DNA from: Ehretia macrophylla
Taxonomy: Eukaryota > Streptophyta > Magnoliopsida > Boraginales > Ehretiaceae
Assembly (NCBI GenBank): GCA_037974665.1
Contig: CM075764.1
Span: 118,358,325 to 118,422,324, forward strand
Direction of reading: 5' to 3'
DNA: 64,000 bases
A program made the position numbers and the translations under genes. Below the pieces are notes generated by a model. The model worked only from the letters and a program-made list of their open reading frames with translations, was not told where the DNA came from and made no database searches. Below are positions 1-12,131 of the stretch, piece by piece; position 1 is the first letter of the stretch, and every line of letters starts with the position of its first letter.

Positions 1-900
1 TAATTTTACAAACTATTTTTATTTATTCTTTAAATTTATTTTGGTGGACCCTACCCAACATCTTATATGCAAACTTTGAGTGCGATCGAATTTAAAAATG
101 ACTTTTTTGGACAAGAAAAAAAGGAATTTAATAATGGCTTTAATCATAAAAAAGAAAAAGAATTTAAGAATGTTACTATATGTAAACTTTTCGCGAGATC
201 GAATTTAAGAATAACTTTAATCATAAAAAAAAGAATTTAAGAATATTAATACATACAATTTTTACGTGTGATAGAATTTAAGAATTGCTTTGGTTCAAAA
301 AAAAAAAAAAAAAAAAATTGACTATAGCCCCCGACCACAGTCTCCTGCGGTCTAAAGCATGTATCATCTATCAATATCTTTTTATTAGAAGCTAACTGAG
401 ATACGTATTTTTGGTGGCTAAAAATAAATGAATTAGTAAGTTTACGGGTTAAGTAATTCTACAAACTATTTTTAATTATTCTATAAAGTTATTTCGGTCT
501 TATATGCAAACTTTGCTTGTGATCTAATTTAAGAATGGCTTTGATCATAAAGAAAGAAAAGCATTTAAGAATGTAATTTTATGCAAAATTTGCGTGTGAT
601 CGAATTTTCGAATGATTTTAACCATAAAAAAGAAAAGAATTTATGAATTATATGCAAACTTTGCTTGTGATTGAATTTAAGAATGACTTTGACCATAAAA
701 AAAGATAAAAGAATTTAAGAATATTATTATATACAAATTTTGCATATTATTGAATTTAAAAATGACTTAAACCATAAACAAAAAATGTAATAATGTCATA
801 CATATAAACTTCGCTTGTGATAGTATTTAAGAATCAATTTGGCCGAAAAAAGAAGAAAAGCATTAAAGAATGGCAACCACATCTTATCTCCCCTCTTTGC
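1..900. repeat. Degenerate 60-70 bp minisatellite-like repeat
   Basis: The stretch is built from imperfect repeats of a unit containing GTGATCGAATTTAAGAATG, followed by an A-rich spacer with the sense of ctttgaccataaaaaagaaa and then a tatgcaaactttgcg segment. The same family recurs near 31190-31480, 34860-35340, 50290-50600 and 52690-53200, always beside a DC1-PPR unit. Part of this block (from about 390) also aligns with the spacer downstream of the DC1 genes (about 31080 onward). No gene is seen here. The interpretation as a diverged tandem repeat is by eye. Confidence 0.6.
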
Positions 901-1660
901 GTGCAATGGAAGTTAAGAATGGGTAAATTAGTTCATTGGGCTCTTTTTGTAAAATGATTGGAGTAGAAAAATGCAGCTATTATGCCAACTTTAACAACTT
1001 TTTTAGTAGGGAATCAAATATATGACTTCCTATTTTCGGTTGAAAAAATAGAAGAATATTTTGTCCCACTGCAATATACTTTATGGTTTTTGATTGCCAT
1101 AGCAAAAAATATTTTCGACAAGAGATTTATATAAAAACACACACATATGGACACATAAGCACATATAGCTGTGGGTGTGATAGGGGTGACCGAGAACGGG
1201 GTGATGTGGAGTTGGAGTGGGAAATATTTTATAAACTATTCCTTGTAATTAGTTTTTTAACATTGGCTAAAAATTTTAATTGGCATATTTTACGGTGTTA
1301 TCAAACACCAAATATCAAGAAAATATTTTTCAAAAAGTCTTTTTTAGGGCAAACAAATGGAGCTTTAGAAGAAAATTTGTTGGATGTTAACATTCTGCCG
1401 AAATTTTCATCAAAATTTGACTGTTAGTTTTAGACATCCAACATCGTATTAAAGTATTTTTTATTTTACTTGTTAATAGATGAGCTAGGAGTTCAAATGC
1501 ACTAATATTGTGAGTCTCACCCCTTCTTACATTTGGCCTACTGATTACAAATTTCAGGTTTAATTATAATATTTGCGGCAAGAAAATATTACACCAAGTT
1601 TATTAGTATTACATTATGCTCGCAATGATTTTTGTATTTTCAGTCTAATAGACTGAAAAA
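390..1660. repeat. Spacer of the left DC1-PPR duplication remnant
   Basis: Blocks of this sequence match the spacer that follows the two complete DC1 genes. Around 390-440 resembles 31090-31150; about 900-1430 resembles 31480-31800; 1480-1650 resembles 34160-34300. The roughly 2.3 kb between the last two blocks in the middle unit is missing here, so this copy has an internal deletion. No coding region is supported; the 114-codon open frame in it has no recognisable domain. Confidence 0.55.
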
Positions 1661-1807
1661 TATTGGCAACATTGTTTCATGAATAGATATGTCAAGATAC
1701 CTTTTCTACAAAGTTGCATTTCTTCTTCCAAACGATGTCTAGTCTCAAAAGTTATGTCCATTGAAATGAAGAGGCACAAGAAGCAACTCTCGGTAGAATC
1801 CATCATC

Positions 1808-1815
1808 TATAAATA
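1808..1815 (+). promoter_or_regulatory. TATA-box-like site, possible promoter
   Basis: TATAAATA stands in a region (1660-2580) that lacks clear homology to the other units. It is followed by a leader-like stretch and, near 1998, by a GTAAGT that could be a splice donor. The next recognisable coding sequence is the truncated DC1 fragment at 2586. A chimeric transcript is possible but not shown; this is inference only. Confidence 0.25.
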
Positions 1816-2488
1816 CCTCCAAAGCTCCATTTGCATTCCATCAATTTTGTCTCAAGCATTCACTTCATAGAGTAAGAGAGAAATATCAATTTATTGTGTT
1901 GTGTGAAACACTGGTAGGCTCTGGTAATCTATCATTTTGCAAAGGACGAATTCAACTCAAGAAGGAGAGCAGAATTGTAAAATCATAACAACATCATAAG
2001 TAAGTTCTTGGTTCGGTAAAAATATGTTTCTGTATTTGATTTGATTATATTTTGCGCCATATAACAGTAGTTATAAATGTTCTACCTCAAACAAGGGGTG
2101 ACTTGAGTTTTAGCTGTTATGTGCATGTTTTAGTATTATTTTCTTTATTTTTTATTTTTTTCTGGTTCATTTTCCCTTTTCCTATTCCTTTTTTCCTTTT
2201 TCTTCTTCCCCTCCCGGTTTTCCTAATGCTGTTTAGGTGGAATCATTTTTTCTTGTTTTTGGACAAAGTTTAGGTGGAATCAACGTGAAGTCTATTTATG
2301 TGGCATCATATTCTAATCTGGTTTATTTAAACAAAGCTACTCTTTATTTTTCTGATCTCAAAGGGGGTTAATTATACAAATAGTCTTAATTGTCACCCCT
2401 TAATTTCGTTTTAAAAATGATAAATTGGCTTCACATGAACTGGTTCAATTTTCTAAAGTAAAGGTTACATGAACAGTTGTTTGATCAC

Positions 2489-2929
2489 ATGAACGGTTGT
2501 GCCGATATATTAATTAGGAAAATATCACGTAACCTCTTTATGATATGTGAAACTATCATTTTACTTCCCAGTGTTCTTAAAATTTCACTTCTGCTGAGGT
2601 TTCCGCCGTATAAAGACCATCCCGAGATATTCATGTGTGCTATATGCGAATACGAAATACATCCCAAGCATTGGCTTTATCATTGTTCTGAATGTGATAA
2701 CTCTTTCCACCCGCATTGTGTTCCAAGACTCAAACGATACCAAAGAGTCAAGTATGGAGGCATACTTAAAGTGAGCTCCCACCCACACCATCTCAAGTTT
2801 GTTCAGGAGCCCAGGGTAAGAAACAATTGTAACCATTGTTCTGGAGAATTATATTCTTGGCAAATGCTCTTCGAATGTGAAGATTGCAGATTTTCCCTAT
2901 GTCTAGAATGTGTTCGTGAAATGTCCTAG
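2489..2929 (+). pseudogene. Truncated DC1 zinc-finger gene (3' fragment)
   Basis: From about 2586 the sequence is nearly identical to the last 112 codons of the DC1 genes at 30120-30415 and 49180-49521. The open frame can be read from an ATG at 2489, but its first 33 codons are not DC1-like. The retained part covers the last two DC1 modules, with their C-x2-C pairs and terminal H-x2-C ligands, and ends with a TAG where the right-hand gene has TAA. The 3' flank (2930-3560) also matches the other units. The join at about 2583 falls within a cacttctgctg match and is a duplication or deletion breakpoint. It is most likely a non-functional gene remnant. A short protein carrying two DC1 modules cannot be excluded if the upstream TATA-like site is active. 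Confidence 0.85.
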
Positions 2930-3585
2930 TTCATCGTTTCTCAATATAATTATATATCCTATTGGTCAGACGAGCCATCAAAACAAATAGGATTTTTAGG
3001 CGTTGTTTATGTGCGTCCAGTTGTGTTTTGGTTGTCTCATTTTGTTCAGTGATTGATATTTGTTTACAAGCTGCTTGTATTGGGAGTTCTACCATTTATG
3101 ACATTCTATTTACTCACCATCATTACAGTACAGCTGTTAAACTCTTCTCTTTTCCTTTTAAAACAATGAGGAGCTTACAATCATGGGCTCATATTTTCTC
3201 ATCTTAATAGATAGGTATATTTTAGTTGATAAATTTCATACATGCTTAATTTATTTATTTTTTGGCAACATAATTTTAATTTTTTTTTTTTTGCACAGGA
3301 TAAATTTGTTTTCATTTCATACATCCTTTTAGTTCTATGCACAATTGGTAAATTAGTACATAGGGTTTTTTATGTGAAATGACTATAGTAGAAAAATGCA
3401 ACTAGCGTATGAAAATATTACACTCTTTATAATTAGTTGTTTTACAGTAACTGAAAATATATTTTTTTTATTAACTTATTTTAATATATTACCGAATACC
3501 AGAAAATGAAAAAAAAATAATTATTTCTAAAAGAAAATTTTACCAAAATAAAAAATAAAAAATGGAGCCTTCAGAAGCAAATTTG

Positions 3586-4263
3586 TTACGAGAAAACATC
3601 TCTTTCAGGCATCTGGTCAAATAAGCGCCCAGCTTCATCAGTCGTTCCATTTCTTACAAGTCCAGCAAGAAGTGCATTCCAAGACGGGATATGGTCTTTG
3701 CTTCCGAATTCAAACTGCAAACGAGCATGACCAATCACACGACAAGCTGCATAAAAATGTAGAATTGTTGCCTGTACAAAATTATAACAATTAAACCCCC
3801 TCTTCAATGCCACACCATGAAATTGCAGACCCTCAATGTAAGCCATCGCCTGCCCACATGCTGAAATAATATCAACAATCATAACATCGTTAGGACCTAA
3901 CCCACTACCAACCATTTCACAATAAATCATCAATGCCTCATTCAAACACCCTACTTGCACATAACAATCAATAATCGTCCCCCACGAAACAACATCTTTA
4001 TCAACAATCCTCTCAAACAACTCCCTCGCCAAATCCACCTCCCTTGCCTTTGCATACCCATTCAACATCACATTCCACGAAACAACATTCCTCTCCGGCA
4101 TCTCATTAAACAACCTCATCGCCTCATCCAACCGTGCACCCAAACAATACATATGAAGCAAATTGGTCGAAACTAGAACAAACACATCAAGCCCCAACTT
4201 CACCACCAGCCCATGTAGCATCCTCCCACTCTCTCCTACCACCTCACCATCATTAAAATTCAT
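3586..4263 (-). pseudogene. Internal fragment of a PPR gene (MEF18-like)
   Basis: This is an open but truncated copy of residues about 192-414 of the 693-residue PPR protein encoded at 53668-55749, differing at only a few positions. It has no natural start: its first codons fall inside the repeat tract. It ends where PPR sequence is fused to DC1-downstream spacer (the aagcaaatttgtt segment also seen at 31722). Both the N-terminal targeting sequence and the C-terminal third with the E domain are missing. The open frame indicates a recent duplication. It is probably not expressed as a working editing factor. Confidence 0.9.
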
Positions 4264-4421
4264 GTATATATGTGTGTATGTGTGTCTATGATTTTATTGA
4301 TCATGATCCTTGACCTTGTGATGTGGTAGTGAGGATAAAATGGCGTTTTTTTTACGGGAATTGTGGTGAGAGATAAAGCATGGTTTTAATTTGAATTCTG
4401 TACAACTAAAAGATATAATAT

Positions 4422-4424
<3 letters not shown>

Positions 4425-4452
<28 letters not shown>
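4425..4452. repeat. (TG)n microsatellite
   Basis: An uninterrupted TG dinucleotide run of about 28 bp lies just upstream (in + coordinates) of the CNNM pseudogene region. Confidence 0.9.
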
Positions 4453-5404
4453 ATGTTTGAGCCTTGTTGAGCTCGAGATTGTCTAACGTAGTGGCACCTC
4501 TTCCAAGAAAAAACAAGACGGTAATGCATAATTACCTAAAAGTACATAGAATTTCGCAAAATTGTTTTGTTGTTATCCATTTCATACATATATGGAAAAT
4601 TGTTATAATGTAGAAGAATTTCTTTTCTTTTTAGTTAATTTTCATGGGTTATAAAATTTTAAAAATTGGCTATCATGATGTTGTGATGTGGCGAAAGAGG
4701 CGTAGTTTTGTTAGAAATTCTGCTGTGATTAGGCATTATTTTTATTGAAATTCTGGTAGAATATACAAAGTGTGCCCACGCATGTGTGATTTTTGCCTAA
4801 TATAGCAAGGTACAATTGATAAAAGTTGATGTACAACATTTGGTTATGCTTTATTTGATTGTAACTTGCGTTGCCAGCCAGAATATTCAGACTTGCAGCT
4901 GGCATTATTACGATATTTGCTATCACAATGTAATATTTAGTAAATAGCTATATTTTTGAAGACCATTCCTCTTTATACATAGAACATATACTTTTATATA
5001 GAGGTGTATGTGATGTGAGTGTAAATATTGTAAATTGATTGAAATTGCCGACAATAGTAAAACCTGGTGAAATTGTGTACACTTGGCCACGTTTGTGGTA
5101 CAACAAAGATTGTGCTAGTTGATATTGTCTTAGTTTAGTAGTACAGCAACTTGTGATATGCAGCCTCTGACAATACAGATTTATCACTACATTAATAAGA
5201 GCTGCCTTTGAAGGTACCTTAATGCAAAGCTTCTGTATATATACAACTTGTTAAAATTTATTATTACATAAGAGTTCTGCAGAATGTACATAAATGGTAT
5301 CCTTTAAATTGTTTCCTTTTTTTTTTTCTTTTTTTTTGGCATTTTTAGTTGCAATAATGAAAATTCCTTGGTGTTATCTTATACCTTCTCTTTTGGTGTT
5401 TTTG
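4453..5404. other. Spacer 5' of the CNNM pseudogene
   Basis: I see no exon here. I looked for the missing N-terminal exons of the DUF21 protein (the Gly-rich first transmembrane segment and the segment before the Gln-His-rich loop) and did not find them. A pyrimidine-rich stretch at 5310-5345 resembles intron sequence. The short open frames have no recognisable domains. Confidence 0.5.
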
Positions 5405-8400
5405 GCTGCAATACTTCTAGTGGTTCAGAAACAACACCAGCTTCTTGTGACCTTGCTTCTGTGCAATGCTATAGCAATGGAGGTAAGAACAGATACTCAG
5501 TCTTCTTGTATGCTCACATGGTTCCTTTGAAGATTTTATTATCTATATATCTGGCAATCATCTTTTTCATCCTTAAAAGCATAGACTAAAATTTGCAGTT
5601 GCTACTATCTGCTTCTCGTCTTGGCTTTCTACCTGTCCTTTTACTCTAATGTGTAAAAAGCAATATACTTCTCAAATAAATAACTTGCAAAGAAGTCCAA
5701 TGTACTTTTAGAATTATGAGAAACCTAGGTGTTCAGAATAGGTGAATAAAAGAACGAAGTTTTGAACTATGATTGGATTTAAAATTAAATATATGTAGCT
5801 CAAGAAGTATATTGCTCAAGAGGAGACAGAACAATATACTTGAAGACCAGCAAGCAATTATGTGTATTCTGAAAAGCAAAAAGAGAAAATACGGGACAAA
5901 CAATGTACCTTGACATTCACAAACATAGTTTCTATTTTCATTTTGATTGTATTGAAACTATTTGTCATTTGTTTTCTTTTGTTTCTATTGAATTCTTTGA
6001 CATGTCATATCTCAGTTGAGGATGTTAAAAATTTTCTAAGAACTTTGCTCCTGTAAATATGCAGGCCCTCCCTGTGTATCTGGATAAGCTTTTCAATCAG
6101 TATGTTGCCATTATACTGTCTGTGACTTTTGTTCCATTCTTTGGTGAGGTAATATCTCAAGTCTTGATCTAAGGTTCAAACCATATAGAATTCAGTAGTT
6201 TTGAAATTTTCTTGATCCTTAAATTTTGTATTTTTTGTCAGGTTATTCCTCAAGCAATATGCACTCGATATGGACTTGTTGTAGGTGCAAGTTTAGTTTG
6301 GGCCGTGCGTATTTTAATGATCATTTGCTACCCAATTGCTTACCCTATTGGAAAGGTATTTTCCAGATGCAGTTTGTTATTTAAGAGTAAGGGCTATTTT
6401 AGTCACCCAAACTTTTACCTGGTTTTGTCTTGCATCACACTTCTCTTTTCACAGTATATCAGATCTCATGATCCTAATTCTGATGATGGTAGACTAACTG
6501 TATTTGTGTCAACTTGTTTTGTGATTCCAGATTCTAGACTGTGTACTGGGACATAATGACGCGCTGTTTAGACGAGCGCAATTGAAAGCCCTTGTCTCTA
6601 TCCACAGCTAGGAGGTATCGGCAACTTGAATTCGTGGAAAATGTTCATAGTTTTAACTACCCTTTAGTTGATTAAGCTTTCCTTTGATTAAATAATATGG
6701 TTATTGTTTTCAGGCTGGAAAGGGAGGGGAACTCACCCATGATGAGACAACAATTATTAGTGGAGCACTTGATTTGACTGAAAAGGTACGCTGAAACTAA
6801 AATTGCATGTCTTAATTTTTAATGTTTTATTTTTTTACTACTTGTTTGTCGTGTAAAACCTCTTTGACATTGGATATATGGGAACTGAAGTTGCATATCA
6901 TATTTCCTGATTATCATTCTTTGCATCTGTCCTAGAGCGGAATCGAATTGTTTGACCCAAAAATATCTGTATTTTCTTTCCTCAGATACAAGCTTTCTCC
7001 ATACCTTCGAAGCAAAAGCTGTTTGTTGTCTATACCCTCACTTTGGTGTCTCTGCAAACTTAAAATGATGAGTATATTAAGGGGAAGCAGCATTATTCTT
7101 CCTCTATGAAATTATTCTTTCTGGACAATAGGAATGTACTGTTACCTATCAAATGTTGTTTGTCTCTGGTTGAAAATTTGAGGTCCACGTTTGATGATGC
7201 AAATATTATCTATGATGGCACATAATGTGATTGTCTATCCACAAAATTGTGTTTACCTTTGTGATTGCAATTTTTCTTTGATGTTGAGCATTTTTTGTGC
7301 TGTTATCTTTCCCAAGGACTTCTTCAAGATCATATAATAATTTTGAGTCAAAGTGTTAAGCAGTTAAATATAGTGATTACTTTCAAATCCTCGAATCTTT
7401 TTACCTTTTCTTTTTTTGATGATAACAGACAGCTGAGGAGGCCATGACACCAATTGAATCAACATTTTCACTGGATGTGAATTCAAAACTGGACTGGTGA
7501 GTTTGCTTCTAATAGGACACAGGCTGCTATGCTTTCACAAGAATGAAGTCTTCTTTCCTATATTTCTGCCCTAGTCCTGCCAACTTTATCACTAACGCTT
7601 AATATTAAGAAAAAAGTGCTTTCGATGCTTGAGCTAGTGACCACAGTTTCCTGACTGTGTCAAAGCTACCATTGCGTTCACGTCTTTAGTCAAGTTGATA
7701 ATGGCTTTGAACATATGCTCTCGTCTCCTGTCTTCTTGATGGGTTGTATTTCTTGTTGAACCCATGCTTGCTAAGAGATCTTATTGACCAGCAGAAGGCA
7801 TGTAAAACATTTGCATGGGATCACTCGTAGGAGAAAACTGCAAACTACATGGATTCGCATGAAAAATCTGTAGATGCACTTTCTATCCAACTTTGCTGAC
7901 AAACCATCCGTATGAAAAGAAGATTGCAGGCAGTTTAGTAGATCAAGATAAATCCTTATTCCTTAAAAGGATGACTGAGCTGTTTCTCAGGACTAAAACG
8001 AAATCTCTCAGTAAACATGATTGTCTTTTCTTTTATTTCTTTGAAGAGCTCAGAAATAGAAAGATTCTACTCATTGTAATGTGTCACAAAATCAATCTCT
8101 TTACACTACTGTACAAGTTAAATAGTTTCGGTTTTGTTTTCACTTCTCTTGTGTTGTATCCGTATCCACTTTAATTACAGAAAGGGAGATGGGTAACAAA
8201 AGACGGTTTTGCTAAATCTATATAAATTCATCAGATAATCAGTTTGTGGGTTTGTTAACGTTGAAAAGGAATTCCATATTCTGAAAATGATCCATGAACA
8301 TTGTTTGGAGTTCTCAAATATGGTATTTCACATTCATCATGGTTTCTGGAAAAAATATTGGCCTAAAATACTCTTTGCTTGCTTCTTTTTGTGCCCTGAA

Positions 8401-9732
8401 ATTCAAGGAGGTAATGGGAAAAGTCCTTGCTCGTGGTCATAGACGAGTTCCTGTCTACTCTGGGAACCTAAAGAATATCATAGGACTTCTACTGGTTAGA
8501 TTTAGATCCTAGATTTCAAAGGAAGTTCCATTTGCAACATCTAACTATAACAATCTATTCCTTTAATCTGGATGACACTAGGTGAAGAGTCTCCTTACTG
8601 TACGAGTTGAAACAGAGACCCCAATCAGTGCTGTTTCTATCCGAAGGATTCCACGGTATAATGATGAACTCTTTACATGCCTTCTTCTAATATACAAGAC
8701 TGTATGAACTGAGTTAATACTCTTGTTAACCATTTCCACAGGGTTCCTTCGGATATGCCCTTGTATGACATCCTGAATGAGTTCCAGAAAGGAAGCAGTC
8801 ATATGGCTGTTGTGGTGAAGGTTAAAGATAAAAGCAAGAAACCTCCGTCAAGTATTGATGAAGAAAAAACTGAAGGAAACAGAGTCACCAGTGAAAATTC
8901 TCAATTAACCACTCCCCTCCTAACAGCTCAGGATGAGAAATCTAATTCAGATAGTGTTGTCGTTGACATTAAGAAGGCTTCTAAGCCTGCCGACAAAACA
9001 ATGCAATCATCTAGTGATACAATGAAAAATGTTTCGGCTCATTCATCATATAATATTGAGGATGGTGTAATAGTTGGTATTATCACCTTGGAAGATGTAT
9101 TTGAAGAGCTTTTGCAGGTAAGTTGAGGGTTCGATCTTACTTTCCACTTCCTTCTCTTTTCAAGGTGTTTACCTGGCAGGAGTGAAATATACATACATAA
9201 CCTTTCTCATGAATGCAGAGGGAAATTGTTGATGAGACAGATGAATATGTTGATGTACATAAAAGGTTATTTTTTGAAGTTTTGCTCGAATTAATTATCT
9301 ATTCCTAATAAAGTAATTCGAATTTAAACCGCCTTCCATCTTGCAGGATACGTGTGGCTGCAGCTGCAGCTGCTTCATCAGTTGTACGTGCACCTTCGCT
9401 TCTGAGATTAACAGGCCAAAAGGGAGCTGTAAGTAAACATTTATGATATTTTGCACATTGTCCTCTTCTTTTTCCGAAAAACATGGAGACGAAGCCTTTG
9501 TAGTGATCATGGTGAAACCAAGGCTTCATCTTGTTTAATTAACTAGTCTATGTTATTTGTTCTCTGAGTCTTTTATCGCATTAGAATATTTTATTCAATG
9601 TTCTGTTAATAATTGTTTCAGGGAGGACAAAGTAAATACGGTCTTCCTCTAAAGAAGTCCGGTGAGGAGGATTCTACTTCAGGGAGTCTACAGGCGAGTC
9701 TCGGCGAGCCTCTTCTCGGAAACGAGAAATGA
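5405..9732 (+). pseudogene. CNNM/DUF21-CBS domain gene, 5'-truncated and disrupted
   Basis: Twelve exon-like blocks spell a plant DUF21 + CBS-pair membrane protein of the CNNM/Mam3 type (Arabidopsis At4g14240 family), implicated in divalent-cation transport. Blocks: 5405-5482, 6065-6148, 6242-6355, 6531-6614, 6714-6785, 7429-7496, 8407-8494, 8582-8655, 8742-9117, 9219-9265, 9347-9428 and 9622-9732. All but one join in phase with GT-AG borders. DUF21 blocks include ALPVYLDKLFNQYVAII and VIPQAICTRYGL; the CBS part includes TAEEAMTPIES and VPSDMPLYDILNEFQ. Three lesions are visible. The first DUF21 exons are absent and no acceptor AG precedes the first block. An in-frame TAG at 6609-6611 replaces the Gln expected in the SIHSQE motif. 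At 8407 the nearest AG leaves the exon one base short, so the frame breaks. The remaining exons are open to a normal TGA. It is most likely a decayed gene; transcripts cannot be ruled out. Confidence 0.88.
6609..6611 (+). other. Premature stop in DUF21 exon
   Basis: In the exon starting at 6531, 26 sense codons ending in SIHS are followed by TAG and then GAG before a GT donor. Family members have Gln at this place, so a single C-to-T change explains the stop. Confidence 0.85.
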
Positions 9733-10418
9733 TTTTGGTGAATCCTAAAATTTTCAGAGAGGTATTGAAATTTTGGCGAAGGAAAGAAGAATAGACGTTG
9801 GTCATAATATAGTTACGAGAGAGTACACATTATTCTTTTATAAGAATAAAGTTTTACCATGTATTTGTTGATAAGGAAGAGAGTATATGATGATATGTTT
9901 GTAGTGTTAACATGGAGGTGATTACCAGCAAGGTTTGGAATTGCCTCTGGCCACGCTGGGGTATTAATCATACTTTGAAGAATATTGTGTTGTTCTCTAT
10001 TTTCTGGAAGTGAATATACCATAATGTATTTTTGGAAAAAGCAACATAAAATTTTTCTTCTTTTTCTGGCAAAACTTTGGCTTCTTTTAGAAGCACCAAT
10101 AACAGATATCAAGTAGGGCTCCGTTTGTTTCTCGTAAAATAACTTGCTGGAGAAAACCTTAGTTCTCTTAGGTGGTTGATATAGATCCAATCAGGTCTCT
10201 AGCTGTAGTTCTCTTGTTCAATGAAGAAGATGTTAACAATGATGGGATTAGTTAGGCTTTTAGTCATTTTAATGCATTTTTTGTTAACGAGGAGGTCAAT
10301 TGGTAAAGTGTTGGAAATGATATGTATAAGGTGTGTAAAGTGTTTTTTCCTAGGGGTAAGAGTTTACGGTATGATGACCAGAAAATGCAGTAGCGTCTTC
10401 GAAGATAATTTTCTCGAA
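9733..10418. other. 3' flank of CNNM pseudogene, no gene seen
   Basis: AT-rich sequence that probably includes the former 3' UTR. I see no coding signature on either strand. Confidence 0.4.
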
Positions 10419-10427
10419 TTTTATCTA
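10419..10427. repeat. Left 9-bp target site duplication
   Basis: TTTTATCTA directly precedes the element and is repeated exactly at 11415-11423. Confidence 0.9.
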
Positions 10428-11414
10428 GGGTTAAATCCACTTTGTACTCCTATTCTTTACATATTGTGACACTTATTTACGTCACTTTTAAAAATTCCAC
10501 TTAGTAACCCTTGACTTTGATCAACTTTAACAGAATTAGAATTCTGTTAAAATAAAAATTCATAATTACTAAACTACCCTCATAGTTAAAGCCTAAAGAC
10601 AATTTATCCTCCTAACAAAATACAAACCCATCTATTTCAAAAAAAAAAAAAAACTAACTAAACCCGCCCCCAACCCACCCATTTCACAAATCTAACGAAC
10701 CTGTTCGCATATTCCCAAGTGTCAAAAGAATATGCACTATACCAGCAAAATGACAAATCCAATTTAACAGTAGAATAAATGACAAATATACTTCTTTCTG
10801 CTTCAGAATAGTATCATATTCTCAACATTCTTAGAGACTTAAACCGACACAAAAAGTACAAAATATCAGCTAAATGTGACTTGAAAATTTTCATTTGCAG
10901 GGATTTATGCCGACAATGAGAAACTGAAAGATCTTTTGATGTCCAAGATTGGAAAGCACCTCTAAACCAACAAAGGACATGTATCAAATGGTTATTGACA
11001 GCGATGTATGAATGCTGGTACTATTGGTAATTGTATTCTCAAGCCTCACGATGTTCATGGTGAGGAAAAATTTCAATGAAAGTCTAGGAGCATCTATAAA
11101 GAAACTCACTGGCGGAAAGAATGAAGAGCTCACCAAAAAGTATAAACATTATTTTAACGTCAAACTGTCTTCAGGGGTTTAGTTTGGTTTTTTTTTTTTT
11201 TTAAAGAGTTGGGTTTGTATTTTGTTAGGAGGGTAAAATTGTCTTTAGGCTTTAACTATGAGGGTAGTTTAATAATTATGAGTTTTTGTTTTAACAGAAT
11301 CCTAATTCTGTTAAAGTTGACCAAAATCAAGGGTTACTAAGTGAAATTTTTAAAGGTGAGGGTTAATAAGTGTCACAACATGTAAAGAATAGGGGTATAA
11401 AATGAATTTAACCC
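10428..11414. mobile_element. Non-autonomous Mutator-like element (long TIR, 9-bp TSD)
   Basis: The left end (10428 to about 10670) is an inverted copy of the right end (about 11165-11414), aligning over roughly 240 bp with scattered mismatches. Both ends begin GGGTTAAAT. The element is flanked by a perfect 9-bp duplication, TTTTATCTA, at 10419-10427 and 11415-11423. Long TIRs with a 9-bp target duplication are the hallmark of the Mutator superfamily. The interior (about 500 bp) has no transposase. It does have a tcatttgcag acceptor-like end at 10900 followed by a short open frame, so gene-fragment capture (Pack-MULE) is possible but unproven. Confidence 0.92.
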
Positions 11415-11423
11415 TTTTATCTA
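11415..11423. repeat. Right 9-bp target site duplication
   Basis: Exact copy of the 9-mer TTTTATCTA at 10419-10427. Confidence 0.9.
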
Positions 11424-12131
11424 CTGAAAGATTCTGGGAGGTACCACTGCCTATTTATGATCTGCAGAATCCTTACATAGATATGGGAGATTCCATATGA
11501 TATATTTGATATGCCAAATATTACTCCAAGGTTGTATTATTACCTTTTCTCCTTTTGCTTCTAAATTTTAGTCAAGTGCATCTTAAACAATTTGTGTCCA
11601 CCATAGATCCTTAAATTAGTCATTTAATTCTCTTCCTCTTTTTTTATGGATGGCTGTCCCCCCCTTTGCTAGTTGAGACTTGGCTGTATAAGTCGACGTC
11701 TTAACCTCGCTTCCTGAGCTCAGTTGATTGAGAGCTTTTTCAATTATGAACTACAAATCATCTGTTTTGCTTTTGCCCTTATCTTTCATATCTAGCAGAG
11801 CCTAAGACATATATTTAATGTTTACTTGCATCTGTGATGCCCTTTTCTCTCAATTATGAACTGCATATTAACATTTTCATGTATTGTCTTTTTCTTGTTG
11901 CTGATCTTGGGAATGTCTTTTCAATATGAACTATTAGCAACTAGAGTAAAAAAACAAATTATTTATTCGTGTTTGGATGGCTATAATGTTAGTCCTACGT
12001 AAGGTGAGTTTCTTGTTATTAAAAAAATAAAAACAAAAAAGAGAATAACCGAATAGAAGACGGACACAATTTTTAGTTCTCTAGCAGCCGTATGAAGACT
12101 AGTGTCATGTTTACAAACCCAGTCAACCACC
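11424..12131. other. Spacer, no gene seen
   Basis: AT- and pyrimidine-rich sequence with no coding or repeat structure that I can recognise. Confidence 0.4.

Noticed and set aside
1083..1427. 114-codon open frame as a gene
   Set aside because: It lies in spacer paralogous to noncoding sequence of the other units and the frame is not kept there.
5294..5404. Start of the CNNM protein at 5294 or 5368
   Set aside because: These codons do not resemble the family's N-terminus, and the first recognisable exon block begins at about 5405.
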